From the IMG/VR virus record IMGVR_UViG_3300020408_000042, positions 1 to 22,710 of that record: DNA of 22,710 bases, one strand, 5' to 3'. Origin of the DNA: a virus. Within the stretch, counting starts at the first letter, position 1; each line of letters begins with the position of its first letter. Positions 8,229 to 17,500 of this stretch are shown here, in pieces. Made by a program: the position numbers and the translations under genes. The notes under the pieces are model-generated. The model was not told the origin of the DNA and did not search any database. It saw only the letters and a program-made list of their open reading frames with translations.

Positions 8229-10298
8229 ATGGCTTATGTGTTAATTGAGGATTTTAGGGGTGGATTAGATTCAAGAAGATCTAATGTTACGGCTACTCCT
8301 GGAACTTTAATTACGCTAAAAAACGCACATATAACAAGAGGTGGCGAAATAGAAAAAAGACCAGCTTTTGTTGAGTTAGCAACTTTACCATCTAACACAA
8401 CTGGATTAGCAGCAGCTAATGGTCAGATATATGTTTTTGGTAGTGATGCAGCAAGTAGCGTAACTTTTGCAAGTGGCACGCCAGCTAACGTTAACTATGT
8501 AAGGTTACAACACCCATCAGGCACGGCATTAACAAAAGTTTTAGATACAGATTTTTTTGATGGAAGAGTTTATGCCTCTGCACAATTTGCAGATGGTAGA
8601 ATATTTCATTATTACGATGGAACGAGAATAACAGATTGGTTTGATGGTAGAGCAAGAAATCAATTTTCTGTTACTGGAGGATCGGCTGGAGGCACTTCTG
8701 CAACTGGATCATTTACTGTAGCTAGTGGTACGGCTAATCCTGGAGATAATATTCGTGTTGTAAGGGTAAACAATGTAGAGTTGTTTTCTAGTCCAGTAGC
8801 ACATACTGGCACAGATTCATCTACAGCAACAAACGTAGCTAATGCTATTAACGCTGCTACAACTACTCCTAATTATACAGCTACGGCAAGTGGAGCAATC
8901 GTAACAATAACCTCGGTAACAACTGGTGTTACAGTTAATGGATTTGCTGTAACAGTAGAAGTAGATGGTGCAGTTACTGTGTCAAGTATTAACAATATGT
9001 CAGGTGGTGTTGATAATGCTGTAACAAATATAACTGTAAATGGCGTATCAATTATTAACGCACAAGTACCTTGGGCATCATCTAACTCTAATACAGCGTC
9101 ATTAATTGCAGATGCTATTAATGAAGCAAATACAACTCCTGAATATGAAGCTACTGCAACTGGTACATTAGTTAATATTATATCCAAAGAAAGTGGTGCG
9201 TCATTTAATAATTTTGCCGTTGTTGTTACTGTTTCAGGAAATGTAACAACTGCATTTACAAATAACATTTCTATTATGGACGGAGGAGCGACAAGTAATG
9301 CTATAAATGGTTTTACTCCTGGTGCTTTTATAAAACCAGTTAAAACAAAAATGTACGCATTATCAGATTCATTGTTGCATTATAGTGGTGTTAACGATCC
9401 TACAGAATTTAACAATTCAAGCGTTGGTGCTGGTTTTATTAATTTATCTAATAATGCTAGTGGATCAGAGTCATTACAAGCTATGGCAAGTTATTATTCT
9501 AACCTTGCTGTATTTGCAAAAGAGGCAATACAAATATGGTTTGTATCAGCAGATGATGCACAAAATAGTCAAATACAAGTATTAAACAATACTGGTACAA
9601 TATCTCCACAAAGCGTTATTGAGTTTGGCGACAATGATGTTTTTTATTTAAGTGAATCAGGTATTAGAAGTTTGCGAGCAAGAGATAGTTCTAATGCTGC
9701 TTTTGTTGGAGATATTGGTAATCCTATTGATGACACTATATTAACTGCTATCGCCTCTGATAGAGATGCAGCTATAAATGCACAAGCTATACTTGATCCA
9801 AAGAACGGCAGATACTTAATTGCTATTGGATCAACTGTTTTTGTTTTTAGTTACTTTCCATCAAGTAAGGTTAGTGCGTGGTCAACGTATGAACCTGGAT
9901 TTGTTATAGATAATTGGGCGTATGATAGCGAACAAGTTTTATGTAGAAGTGGGAATAAATTATTTTCATTAGGTGGTGCAAGTGGTCAGACATACGATAG
10001 TAGCACAGTAGAGATACAGTTACCTTTTTTAGACGCATCACAACCAGCTACCAGCAAAGATTTTACTGGGATTGATATGGCTTGCACTAATCAATGGCAA
10101 GTTTTTGTAGCGACTGATCCAACTGATATAAATACAAACGAAGAAATAGCAACAATAGACAGAACTACATATGGATTAGGCCGAGCAACATTTACTGGTT
10201 ATTCAACACATTTAGCACCAAAGCTAATTTGCACTTCTGCTGGAGCAGCAAAGATAGGCAATCTAGCGTTACATTACGATATGAGTGAGCAAGGCTAA
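8229..10298 (+). CDS. Tail nozzle / DNA-stabilisation protein (P22 gp10-like) with a tandem domain insert
   Basis: This 689-residue protein starts directly after the adaptor stop. The opening (IEDFRGGLDSRRSNVTATPGTL...NAHITRGGEIEKRP) is a pattern I know from phage tail nozzle or 'stabilization' proteins, where it begins a beta-propeller-like fold. Later stretches fit the same fold, for example LIAIGSTVFVFSYFP and VSAWSTYEPGF. Residues about 160-354 are two tandem copies of a 90-residue Thr/Ala/Val-rich beta domain. Removing them leaves about 494 residues, close to P22 gp10 (about 470). The protein would close the tail channel below the adaptor. The inserted domains may face outward and bind something, but this is inference. 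Confidence 0.7.
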   Translation: MAYVLIEDFRGGLDSRRSNVTATPGTLITLKNAHITRGGEIEKRPAFVELATLPSNTTGLAAANGQIYVFGSDAASSVTFASGTPANVNYVRLQHPSGTALTKVLDTDFFDGRVYASAQFADGRIFHYYDGTRITDWFDGRARNQFSVTGGSAGGTSATGSFTVASGTANPGDNIRVVRVNNVELFSSPVAHTGTDSSTATNVANAINAATTTPNYTATASGAIVTITSVTTGVTVNGFAVTVEVDGAVTVSSINNMSGGVDNAVTNITVNGVSIINAQVPWASSNSNTASLIADAINEANTTPEYEATATGTLVNIISKESGASFNNFAVVVTVSGNVTTAFTNNISIMDGGATSNAINGFTPGAFIKPVKTKMYALSDSLLHYSGVNDPTEFNNSSVGAGFINLSNNASGSESLQAMASYYSNLAVFAKEAIQIWFVSADDAQNSQIQVLNNTGTISPQSVIEFGDNDVFYLSESGIRSLRARDSSNAAFVGDIGNPIDDTILTAIASDRDAAINAQAILDPKNGRYLIAIGSTVFVFSYFPSSKVSAWSTYEPGFVIDNWAYDSEQVLCRSGNKLFSLGGASGQTYDSSTVEIQLPFLDASQPATSKDFTGIDMACTNQWQVFVATDPTDINTNEEIATIDRTTYGLGRATFTGYSTHLAPKLICTSAGAAKIGNLALHYDMSEQG
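8706..9290 (+). repeat. Tandem duplication of a ~90-residue beta domain within the nozzle protein
   Basis: Copy 1 spans about residues 160-262 and copy 2 about 263-354. Matching blocks include ANAINAATTTPNYTATASG with ADAINEANTTPEYEATATG, and NGFAVTVEVDGAVT with NNFAVVVTVSGNVT. Each copy ends with an N-N-x-S-x-(x)-x-G-G pattern (INNMSGGVD, NNISIMDGG). The copies have diverged clearly, so the duplication is not recent. Confidence 0.8.
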
Positions 10299-10816
10299 TG
10301 ATTTGGGAAGAGGGAACAATAGGCAACATTTATAATGTAGCTATGAATATGAGGCAAAAAGACTATGAAGAGATAGTAGCGTTATCTTTTTGCGAAAATA
10401 GAAAAGAATTAGCAGATCAATTAGCTAGAACTTGGGCAAGCCATAAGACAACAATTGTTTGTGGAACAAAAGAACATGGGGCAATAGCTGCTTTTACTTA
10501 TGTGCCAATGCGTAAAGGTGTGTGGAATTTGGGGTTATTTGCGACCAACAATTTTCAAAAAATTCACTTATCCCTTACAAAGCTAGTTATAAATAGTATA
10601 ATACCAGTATTAGATAAAGCCAAAGCACATAGAGTAGAGGCACAATCTATTGATGGTTACGAAACAGTACATAATTGGTTGAGGTTTTTGGGATTGAGCG
10701 AAGAAAGCGTACTTAAAAAATACGGAAGAAACGGAGAAAATTTTATTAACTTTGCATGGGTACGAGGCGATGAACAGCATAACGTATCTTGGATAAGAAG
10801 AGGAGAAGTAGCGTAA
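10298..10816 (+). CDS. T7 gp13-like GNAT-fold virion assembly protein
   Basis: This 172-residue protein resembles the family of T7 gene 13 (GNAT-like fold), placed as in T7 next to gp14-type internal proteins. The N-terminal MRQKDYEEIVALSF is a typical GNAT start. The centre has FTYVPMRKGVWNLGLFATNNF, and the C-terminal HRVEAQSIDGYETVHNWLRFLG...YGRNGENFINFAW follows the usual closing GNAT motif. I do not see a clear Q/RxxGxG/A acetyl-CoA loop, so activity is uncertain and the role may be structural. It starts on the preceding stop (TAATG) and ends on the next start (TAATG). Confidence 0.65.
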   Translation: MIWEEGTIGNIYNVAMNMRQKDYEEIVALSFCENRKELADQLARTWASHKTTIVCGTKEHGAIAAFTYVPMRKGVWNLGLFATNNFQKIHLSLTKLVINSIIPVLDKAKAHRVEAQSIDGYETVHNWLRFLGLSEESVLKKYGRNGENFINFAWVRGDEQHNVSWIRRGEVA

Positions 10817-11415
10817 TGTGTATGGGTGGTGGTGGCGATGGTGGTGCAGCCGAAAGAGCCAGAAAACAAGAAGAAGAAAGACAAGCTAGAATTAGAAAAG
10901 GCAACGAAGAAATAAACACAGCCTTTGCTAGATTTGATGATGATTTTTACAATCAACAAACACAAAACTATCTTGATTATGCAACGCCACAATTAACAGA
11001 TCAATTTAATGAAGCTGCAAAAGAATTAACACTATCTTTAGCTAATGCTGGTTTACTTAATAGTTCTGTAGGAGCACAAAAAAGAGCAGCTTTAGACAAA
11101 AAGTTAGATTTACAAAAAAAGGCAATAGCTGATAAAGGCAACGAATATTCTTTGCAATCAAGAAAATCGATAGATTCGGCAAGAAGCGATCTACAAAATC
11201 AAAATATGAATTTAGCTAATCCAACATTGATAGCACAAAATGCAGCGTTAAGAGCACAATCTTTGAATGAATTACCAGCTTATCAGCCGTTACTTGAGTT
11301 GTTTGCTGATGCTACAGATGGAATAGCTACACAAGCAGCGTTAGAGCGTAGAGGTATGAATAGATACGATACTGGGTTGTTTGCTCCAAAAAGCAGTCAG
11401 AGGGTTATTAGTTAA
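10816..11415 (+). CDS. Small coiled-coil virion-type protein, paralogue A
   Basis: I place the start at the ATG at 10816 (TAATG overlap, AGGAG upstream), giving 199 residues from MCMGGGGDGG. A TTG at 10789 would lie inside the preceding gene and is less likely. Residues 11-30 are a Glu/Arg/Lys helix. The core AFARFDDDFYNQQTQNYLDY (36-55) with ATPQLTDQF is shared with the protein at 11863. Residues 90-130 are helical and Lys/Asp/Gln-rich, and the protein ends SSQRVIS. The position among gp13- and gp14-like genes suggests an internal or ejection protein. Function is unknown. Confidence 0.75.
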   Translation: MCMGGGGDGGAAERARKQEEERQARIRKGNEEINTAFARFDDDFYNQQTQNYLDYATPQLTDQFNEAAKELTLSLANAGLLNSSVGAQKRAALDKKLDLQKKAIADKGNEYSLQSRKSIDSARSDLQNQNMNLANPTLIAQNAALRAQSLNELPAYQPLLELFADATDGIATQAALERRGMNRYDTGLFAPKSSQRVIS

Positions 11416-11852
11416 TGTATGTAGGAGATATAAAATCATATGTTATGGCTGATGCAATTAATTTGATGACAATATCAAATTGGCACAAATCATATAAGCC
11501 AAATGACGTTAGCCGTTACATATGCACTCCAATAATGAATGACAGAGCAATGTGGTATTTCGATGATGAAGAGGGAACACTACAAGGTTTTTTAACTTGG
11601 GCGTTTTTAGATAAAGATGCTGAAGAAGCGTATTTGAATAAATCAAGGCCATTAGAATGGGAAGATTGGAATAGGTTAGAGGGCAATCTTTGGATTATTG
11701 ATATGATTGCTCCATATGGAAATGTTATGGAAATGGCAAGGCAAGCTAAAAAATGGTTTGAAGATACGTTTGGAGAAACACATAGCGTTGCTTATTTCAA
11801 ACGTAATAGCAAAAGAATTGGTCATATTAAACGTAAATTTGTTTATCATTGA
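11415..11852 (+). CDS. HlyC-like toxin-activating lysine acyltransferase homologue
   Basis: This 145-residue protein matches the RTX toxin acyltransferase family (HlyC/ApxC, PF02794), which transfers a fatty acyl group from acyl-ACP to internal lysines of a partner protein. H24 in SNWHKSY aligns with catalytic H23 of E. coli HlyC. D96 in LWIIDMIAPYGN aligns with D92 in its WFIDWIAPFG. The region between also agrees: GFLTWAFLDKDAEEAYL against YCSWANLSLENEIKYL. The C-terminus (VAYFKRNSKRIGHIKRKF) corresponds to the Arg/Lys-rich end of HlyC. Length is slightly below HlyC (170). No RTX toxin is nearby; it is flanked instead by two paralogous virion-type proteins. The alignment was made from memory; the family call is firm, the substrate unknown. 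Confidence 0.8.
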   Translation: MYVGDIKSYVMADAINLMTISNWHKSYKPNDVSRYICTPIMNDRAMWYFDDEEGTLQGFLTWAFLDKDAEEAYLNKSRPLEWEDWNRLEGNLWIIDMIAPYGNVMEMARQAKKWFEDTFGETHSVAYFKRNSKRIGHIKRKFVYH

Positions 11853-11862
11853 GGAGTAGAGC

Positions 11863-12636
11863 ATGAATAGTGATAGCGATTCAACTGGCAACGCAGAAGA
11901 TTATAACAGCTTAGAAGTTACTGATGTTGGATCTCCAACTAATACCGATGGTGGCGAAAATGATATGCAGCCTATGCGTGTCGATCCAAACATTGCTCTT
12001 AATGCTGCAAGAAAAGTAAGGGCAGAGGCGTTAGCACAAAAGCAAAAACAATTAACAGATGCTTTTAGTGCGTTTAGCGATGATTATTATAATGACCTAT
12101 CTTCTGCTTACACAGATTTTCAAACTCCGTTGTTATCTTCAGCTTATGATGATGCACAACGAGGCGTTTACGATGGATTCAAGGCTAAAGGTATATTAAC
12201 TCAAGCAGAAGTAGATGCTGGGTTAGGCGATTTACTAACACAAAAAACAATAGATTCATCAAATATTATGTCAGGTGCAGCTGATTATGTTCAGGCAAAA
12301 AAAGATGAAGTAGCAAAAAAACAAAAATCCTTGGGAGATGCTTTGTCATCTATGGCTGGTGGAGCAACTACGCTTGATGAAATAAATCAACAAACAGAAG
12401 ATATAAAAGCGTTTGATTTTAGTAAAGATGTAGAAAAATTAAAGCCAGCTGCTGCAAAAACAGCATTAACGTTTTTTGACGGATTTACAAAAATCCCGTT
12501 AAGCCAAGCACCAGTAGAAAATGTTGCACCAGTTTCAACGTCAGGAGCAGCACAAACTGGAAGTATAACTCCAGCATATTCATATACTGGTATTAACGAT
12601 CCATTTAGAGGGTCAAGATCAAGGGTGGTGTCATAA
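11863..12636 (+). CDS. Coiled-coil virion-type protein, paralogue B
   Basis: This 257-residue protein has a good ribosome binding site (GAGGAG, 7-8 bases upstream). An acidic, Asn/Asp/Ser-rich N-terminus (1-40) is followed by a helix (43-66). Then comes the core DAFSAFSDDYYNDLSSAYTD (66-85) with FQTPLL, homologous to residues 35-61 of the protein at 10816. A Lys-rich helix (142-158, VQAKKDEVAKKQKSLG) and a C-terminal Ala/Pro/Thr-rich stretch end in SRSRVVS, similar to SSQRVIS of the paralogue. The gene directly follows the HlyC-like acyltransferase, so it is one candidate substrate (inference). Confidence 0.75.
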   Translation: MNSDSDSTGNAEDYNSLEVTDVGSPTNTDGGENDMQPMRVDPNIALNAARKVRAEALAQKQKQLTDAFSAFSDDYYNDLSSAYTDFQTPLLSSAYDDAQRGVYDGFKAKGILTQAEVDAGLGDLLTQKTIDSSNIMSGAADYVQAKKDEVAKKQKSLGDALSSMAGGATTLDEINQQTEDIKAFDFSKDVEKLKPAAAKTALTFFDGFTKIPLSQAPVENVAPVSTSGAAQTGSITPAYSYTGINDPFRGSRSRVVS

Positions 12637-13226
12637 TGTGTAATCCAACTTTAGCTTTAGCCATAGGAGCACAAGTAGCTGGTACAGTAGTTCAAAACCA
12701 AGCATCTAAAAGAGCACAAAGAGCGAGGAATGAGGCAATTGCCAATAACAATGCAACTAGAATGGGTTTAGAAGATGAAGCTAGGCTTGCTATCGATACA
12801 AGCAAAAATATGTTTGGTCAGGATCAATTTGATGCTGGCAATCAAGCATCGCAAGATAAATTTGCTAAGTTATATAATGATACAATTAATATTCCTAATT
12901 ATTCCATACCAAATGTAGGATCTGCACCGAGAGTAGTGCAAGATACTATTAATAACGAAATGGCAAAGGCAGCTGCTTTTAACAAGCAACAAGGAGAGGC
13001 AAAGGCAAAACTTGCATCACTTGGAGATTATTTAGCTACACAAGTTAATCCACAATTTAGCAGATCAGCTGAAACTGGTCAGATGATTGGTAACTTTATA
13101 CAAGGCCAAGGCAACGTTCTTGATATGGAATTAAAAGCAGCAGAGAAGAAAGCCATTAGTCCTCTAGCACAAATTTTATCTGGTACTGGTAATGCTGCTA
13201 TGGGTGCTGGATTAACAAAGGTGTGA
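12636..13226 (+). CDS. T7 gp14-like internal virion (ejection) protein
   Basis: This 196-residue protein starts at a TAATG overlap. The N-terminus MCNPTLALAIGAQVAGTVVQ is hydrophobic and is followed by a basic, Asn/Ala/Arg-rich helix (22-50, NQASKRAQRARNEAIANNN). The pattern of MC start, hydrophobic helix and long Ala/Gln helix matches T7 gp14, the core protein that inserts in the outer membrane during DNA ejection. C-terminal residues 160-196 again include a small-residue stretch (ILSGTGNAAMGAGLTKV). Neighbours on both sides are ejection-type proteins. The call is by pattern and gene order. Confidence 0.65.
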   Translation: MCNPTLALAIGAQVAGTVVQNQASKRAQRARNEAIANNNATRMGLEDEARLAIDTSKNMFGQDQFDAGNQASQDKFAKLYNDTINIPNYSIPNVGSAPRVVQDTINNEMAKAAAFNKQQGEAKAKLASLGDYLATQVNPQFSRSAETGQMIGNFIQGQGNVLDMELKAAEKKAISPLAQILSGTGNAAMGAGLTKV

Positions 13227-13235
13227 GGGTAGAAT

Positions 13236-14549
13236 ATGTCAACAAAATACAATCAACTATATAACAATCCAGCATTAACTAGAGCATTTAGTAATATTGC
13301 AAATACGTTGATTGGTAGTGCTAGTGGTGATGCAGATATTGCAAGAGCAAATTATTTAAATAGTCAAACTAGAGGGCAAAACTTAAAAAATGAAAATATG
13401 CAAGATTTAAGAAAATCTATAGAGCCAACTACAAATGTTTTAGCTAGTAATATTTTGCGTAGTTTTACTGGACAGCCTAATGCACAATTTAATCAATCAG
13501 GTGTGCCAATTGTAGATGGTGGTAATATGAGTATGCCAGTATCAGGCAATATAAATGTTATGCCACCAGCTGATATGACTAAAGAAAACTACTCAAACGT
13601 TGCAAGGACAATGCTTGGAGATTTAACATTTAAGCCAAATCAATTTGCTAGTGCGTTAAATACACTTGGACAATCAGAAAGAGAGAAGCTAGCACAGAAT
13701 CTTATTACTTCAGGTAATGCAGATGATAAGCGTGCTGGATTTAGTTTACTTGGCAAAAGTCCAGGACAATTTTTTGACTCAGGATCAGCTAAGTATGCCA
13801 CAGACAAAAAAACAGAAGTAGGGTTAGATAAAAACCAAAAAGTTTTTGATATAGGGAAATACAAATTTGATAACAGAGATATAAGCATAGCTGTTGGCAA
13901 AGACAAACAAGTTTTTCTTGATGCAGCTACTGGTAAGAAACTTGGCATTCCACCACAAACAATTGATGGCAAAGAAGTTTATGTCTTAGACGGCAAGCAA
14001 TCCCCTAATAAAGTAGTCGTAAAAGTTGGCAAATCCGATGTTTATTTAAACAAAGAAACAGCTGATGCTTTAGGTGTGCCAAAGAAAAATGGCAAATATG
14101 TTATCAAGGGCAAAGGATTTGCTGATGGATCAGGTGGTGGATCAGGTGGATCAGGTAGCAAATCAGGAATGAAACCGACCGATGTTAAAAACACTTTAGC
14201 TAATCTTAAAACAACATACGAGCAGTTTACTAACTACACAGAAAACTTACCACAAGCAGTTATAGGTAACGTTGAAAAAGAAATTATAAATATGATGAAA
14301 AAAGACATGGACGATGGAATTTCCAGAGATCAAGCTTTTATCAACAATGCAAGAGGTGTTATATCGCAAGGAGCAACACTTATAGATTCTCCTATAGTTG
14401 GCAAAGATCTTTATGCACCAACGTTTTTTGTAAATTATTTTAAACGAAGTAATGCGACAATCGACCAAATAACAAAACAGTTTGTCAAGCTTGGCTATAA
14501 CAAAGATCAGGCACAAGCTATAGCCGAATTTATCAAACCGAGTGATTAA
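13236..14549 (+). CDS. Probable internal virion or ejection protein (437 residues) with internal repeats
   Basis: The protein opens with YNQLYNNPALTRAFSNIANTLIG and is helical and Asn/Gln-rich to about residue 80. Residues about 219-254 and 262-294 form two related units (AVGKDKQVFLDAATGKKLGIP and KVGKSDVYLNKETADALGVP), each followed by GK-[EY]-V. A flexible Gly/Ser linker (GSGGGSGGSGSKSG, 298-311) leads to a helical C-terminal domain (312-437). Its place between the gp14-like protein and the giant protein fits the slot of T7 gp15, but I see no sequence match to gp15. It has GAGGG before the start, and its stop is one base before the next ATG. Confidence 0.65.
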   Translation: MSTKYNQLYNNPALTRAFSNIANTLIGSASGDADIARANYLNSQTRGQNLKNENMQDLRKSIEPTTNVLASNILRSFTGQPNAQFNQSGVPIVDGGNMSMPVSGNINVMPPADMTKENYSNVARTMLGDLTFKPNQFASALNTLGQSEREKLAQNLITSGNADDKRAGFSLLGKSPGQFFDSGSAKYATDKKTEVGLDKNQKVFDIGKYKFDNRDISIAVGKDKQVFLDAATGKKLGIPPQTIDGKEVYVLDGKQSPNKVVVKVGKSDVYLNKETADALGVPKKNGKYVIKGKGFADGSGGGSGGSGSKSGMKPTDVKNTLANLKTTYEQFTNYTENLPQAVIGNVEKEIINMMKKDMDDGISRDQAFINNARGVISQGATLIDSPIVGKDLYAPTFFVNYFKRSNATIDQITKQFVKLGYNKDQAQAIAEFIKPSD

Positions 14550-14550
14550 C

Positions 14551-17500
14551 ATGGATTTTGATTTTCGTCCAAGCCAAAACAAAGAGTTTGAAACTGAAAT
14601 TGAAACAGATGATGGTTTTGATTTTAGGCCATCACAGTTTGATTTTAGCGAAGAGCCTAAAGCAGTAGCGCCTAACAACGTTGTTAATGAAACTATTGAG
14701 CCAAACCCAATGCAACAGAGTTTTGGCAACACTTTAAAAAACATGGAGCAAAGCGATCAGCGAGGTATGTTTGAGCCAAAGCCAGTATTAGACAATGCTG
14801 GATTTCCAATAGATATAAATAGACCAATAGTATTTGACGATCAGGGCAATGCACAAACAGAAATGGGAATGACTATTGATGCAGCTGAATTAGGCTATCC
14901 GTTTAAACCTGGGCAAAGGTTTGTAAACATACCTACAGTTATTGATGGCGTGCCAATGTCAAGCGATGCTGCATTACAATTAACTAAAGAAAAAATAAAC
15001 AACAATACTTTAGACGCATCACAATTTCCAATGTTTGACTCGGCTGAAAAAGCTACAGCTGGTTCAATAGATAGATCAAACAAAATTGCTGAAATACGAA
15101 AAGACGATATTGAAAAAGCAAAAACGGAAAATTTAAGTAAAATAAAAAAGGCTACAAAACAAAATTTAGTTGATAACGAAATAGAAAGACTAACTAAACT
15201 TTACGGATCTCCAAGAAAAAATCAGGAAAATTTAAACAGAAACTCACAATCATCTGGAGTTGGTGGCACATACAACAATTTTTATCTTACCTTACCTATG
15301 GGTAAACAACCAATTGATAATGAAACAGCTATAAAAATGATAGCTGAAAGTAATATTAGTGAGGGAGAATATTCAAATTTACCTAATGCTGGATTATTTG
15401 GAGATTTAACAAGAGGCTTTATAAGAAGTAATAAAGTAATGGCATTGCTTACATCAAATTTTGGTTTAATGGATTTGCCGTCTGCTATTAAAATGATTGG
15501 AGAGTTAGATAGAATTACGCCTCCACAATCTGAAGATGTTAAAGCTGGCCTAAAAGAAATTACTGAAAGTAATTGGAAAAATGTATTATCGGCAATAAAA
15601 GATAACCCAGGTGCTGTGTTGTCTGTAGTCGCTGAATCTTTGCCATTATCTTTGTCTAGCTTGGCTACATTTATAACTGGAACGGCAGTAACTGGTAACC
15701 CTTTAGTTGGTGCAGCTGGTGGTGGTGTAGTTACTTTTGGTACTATTTATACAGATACAATATTAGAAGAACTGCGAAAAACTGGAGTGGATTTATCAGA
15801 CGATAAAGCAGTCTATAATACACTTACTAATGTTGAGTTTTATGATAAGGCAAGAAAATCAGCCATTGCTTATGGATTGCCTATAGCTGTATTTGATGCT
15901 TTGTCTATGGGTTTAGCTGGTAAGCTTGTTGCCCCAGCAATAAAAAGTGGAGCGTCAACTCCAAAGATAGCTGCATTATCTGCTGCTGAATTAGCTAATC
16001 AAGGATTTTTAGGTGGTGCTGGAGAGTTCGCTGGCCAATTTACGCAAAGTATTTTTGGTTTGCGTGATAAAATAAACGCTGGAGAAATTGCGTTAGAATT
16101 TTTTGCTGAATTGCCGTTAGGATCAATTGAAGTTGGAACAAATGTAGCAACATCAATAAAAAACAATCAGGCAGATGCAGAGTTTGATAGCGAGTTTGAC
16201 AAGGCAAGCCAAGGCATAGCTTTAGATACAGCTATAAACAATCTTAGTCCTGATAACGCACAGTTAAATGTTATTCCTGATAATGTAGACGACATTGATT
16301 TTAGATCAGGATTGCAAGAATCTCAGACTGTAGACTCACAGTCCTCCGTGGTTGCTCAGTCTGAGAACCAAACAACAGAAACACCAGTTGTAGAAACGCC
16401 AGTTGATACACCAGTAGAAACGCCAAAGCCAAGGCCTGAAACTATTAAGATTGATCCTGAACCAAAGCCAGTAGAAACCACAGAAGTTGAAGAGTTACAA
16501 ACAAAAGATACTAGCAAGCAAGTAAATGTTATTGGCGATTTTAGTGGTAAGTTTGAAAAGATAAGAACACCAGGATCAGAAAAAGAATTAGATGTAGCTT
16601 ACCTTGTTGTAGATGCTAATAAGTTAAAGCAAGCTACTGGAGATTTTCAGCCAAGAGATAGAGATTTAAAAGAATCTGATACCCTTGTTATAGATAGAGC
16701 AAGTAATCTTGATCCAAAACAATTATTTGAATCGCCAACAACAAATACTGGTGCTCCAATAATTAGTAAAAACGGAACAATTATATCAGGCAATGGCAGA
16801 GTGTTAAGCCTTAAAAAAGCAAAGGCAGATTATCCAGAGCAATGGAATAAATACATAACATCACTAGACGAATACACTAATGAAAAATTTAGTGCTAGGT
16901 CAGACGAATTGCCTATTTTAGTCCGTGTATTGTATGGAGATTTAACTAATCAAGAAATTATAGAAATAGCTGATTTATCTAATCGTGATACTGGGGCATC
17001 TATGAATGCTACAGAAAAAGCACAAAGAGATTCTAAAGCTATGGGAACAGATTTAGTTGTTCAGTTTAAAGGTGGCGATATAACAAGCTTAGAAAACAAA
17101 GCATTTGTAAATCAGTTTATACAAAAAGTTGTTACGCCAAACGAACAAGGAAATATGAGCCGTGATGGACAGTTAACCAGAGAGGGCGTGCAAAGAATAC
17201 AAAATGCTATATTAGCGTCAGCTTATGAAGATACTAATGCTTTAGCTACAATGTTAGATAGCACAGACGATAATATTAAAGCAATTTCTAACGCTATGCT
17301 TTCAGCTGCACCAAAGTTTGCACAATTAAAATCTAATATTGCAAGTGGTCAGGTTGAGGCAAAGTATGACATTACACCACAAATAACTGATATGGCACAA
17401 CGTATCTCTACAGCTAGAAGAGATGGTACAGCTATATCAGATATATTAAATCAAGGAGATATGCTTGCAGAAATCGATCCGTTGGTTAAGATGCTTATTA

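Noticed and set aside
8873-9268. 131-codon minus-strand ORF under the nozzle protein insert
   Set aside because: It lies fully inside the plus-strand gene, over its repetitive Thr/Ala/Val-rich part, and has no start context or neighbour on that strand. The other minus-strand ORFs of 60-165 codons are likewise shadows of plus-strand genes.
9385-9585. 66-codon plus-strand ORF in another frame of the nozzle gene
   Set aside because: Leu/Ile/Gln-rich translation typical of a shifted AT-rich gene, and no ribosome binding site.
10789-10818. TTG start for the coiled-coil protein, 27 bases upstream
   Set aside because: It would extend into the preceding gene. ATG at 10816 has the TAATG overlap used throughout and an AGGAG site.
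14542-14550. GTG start for the giant protein
   Set aside because: Neither start has a clear ribosome binding site. ATG at 14551, one base after the previous stop, fits the coupling pattern better.
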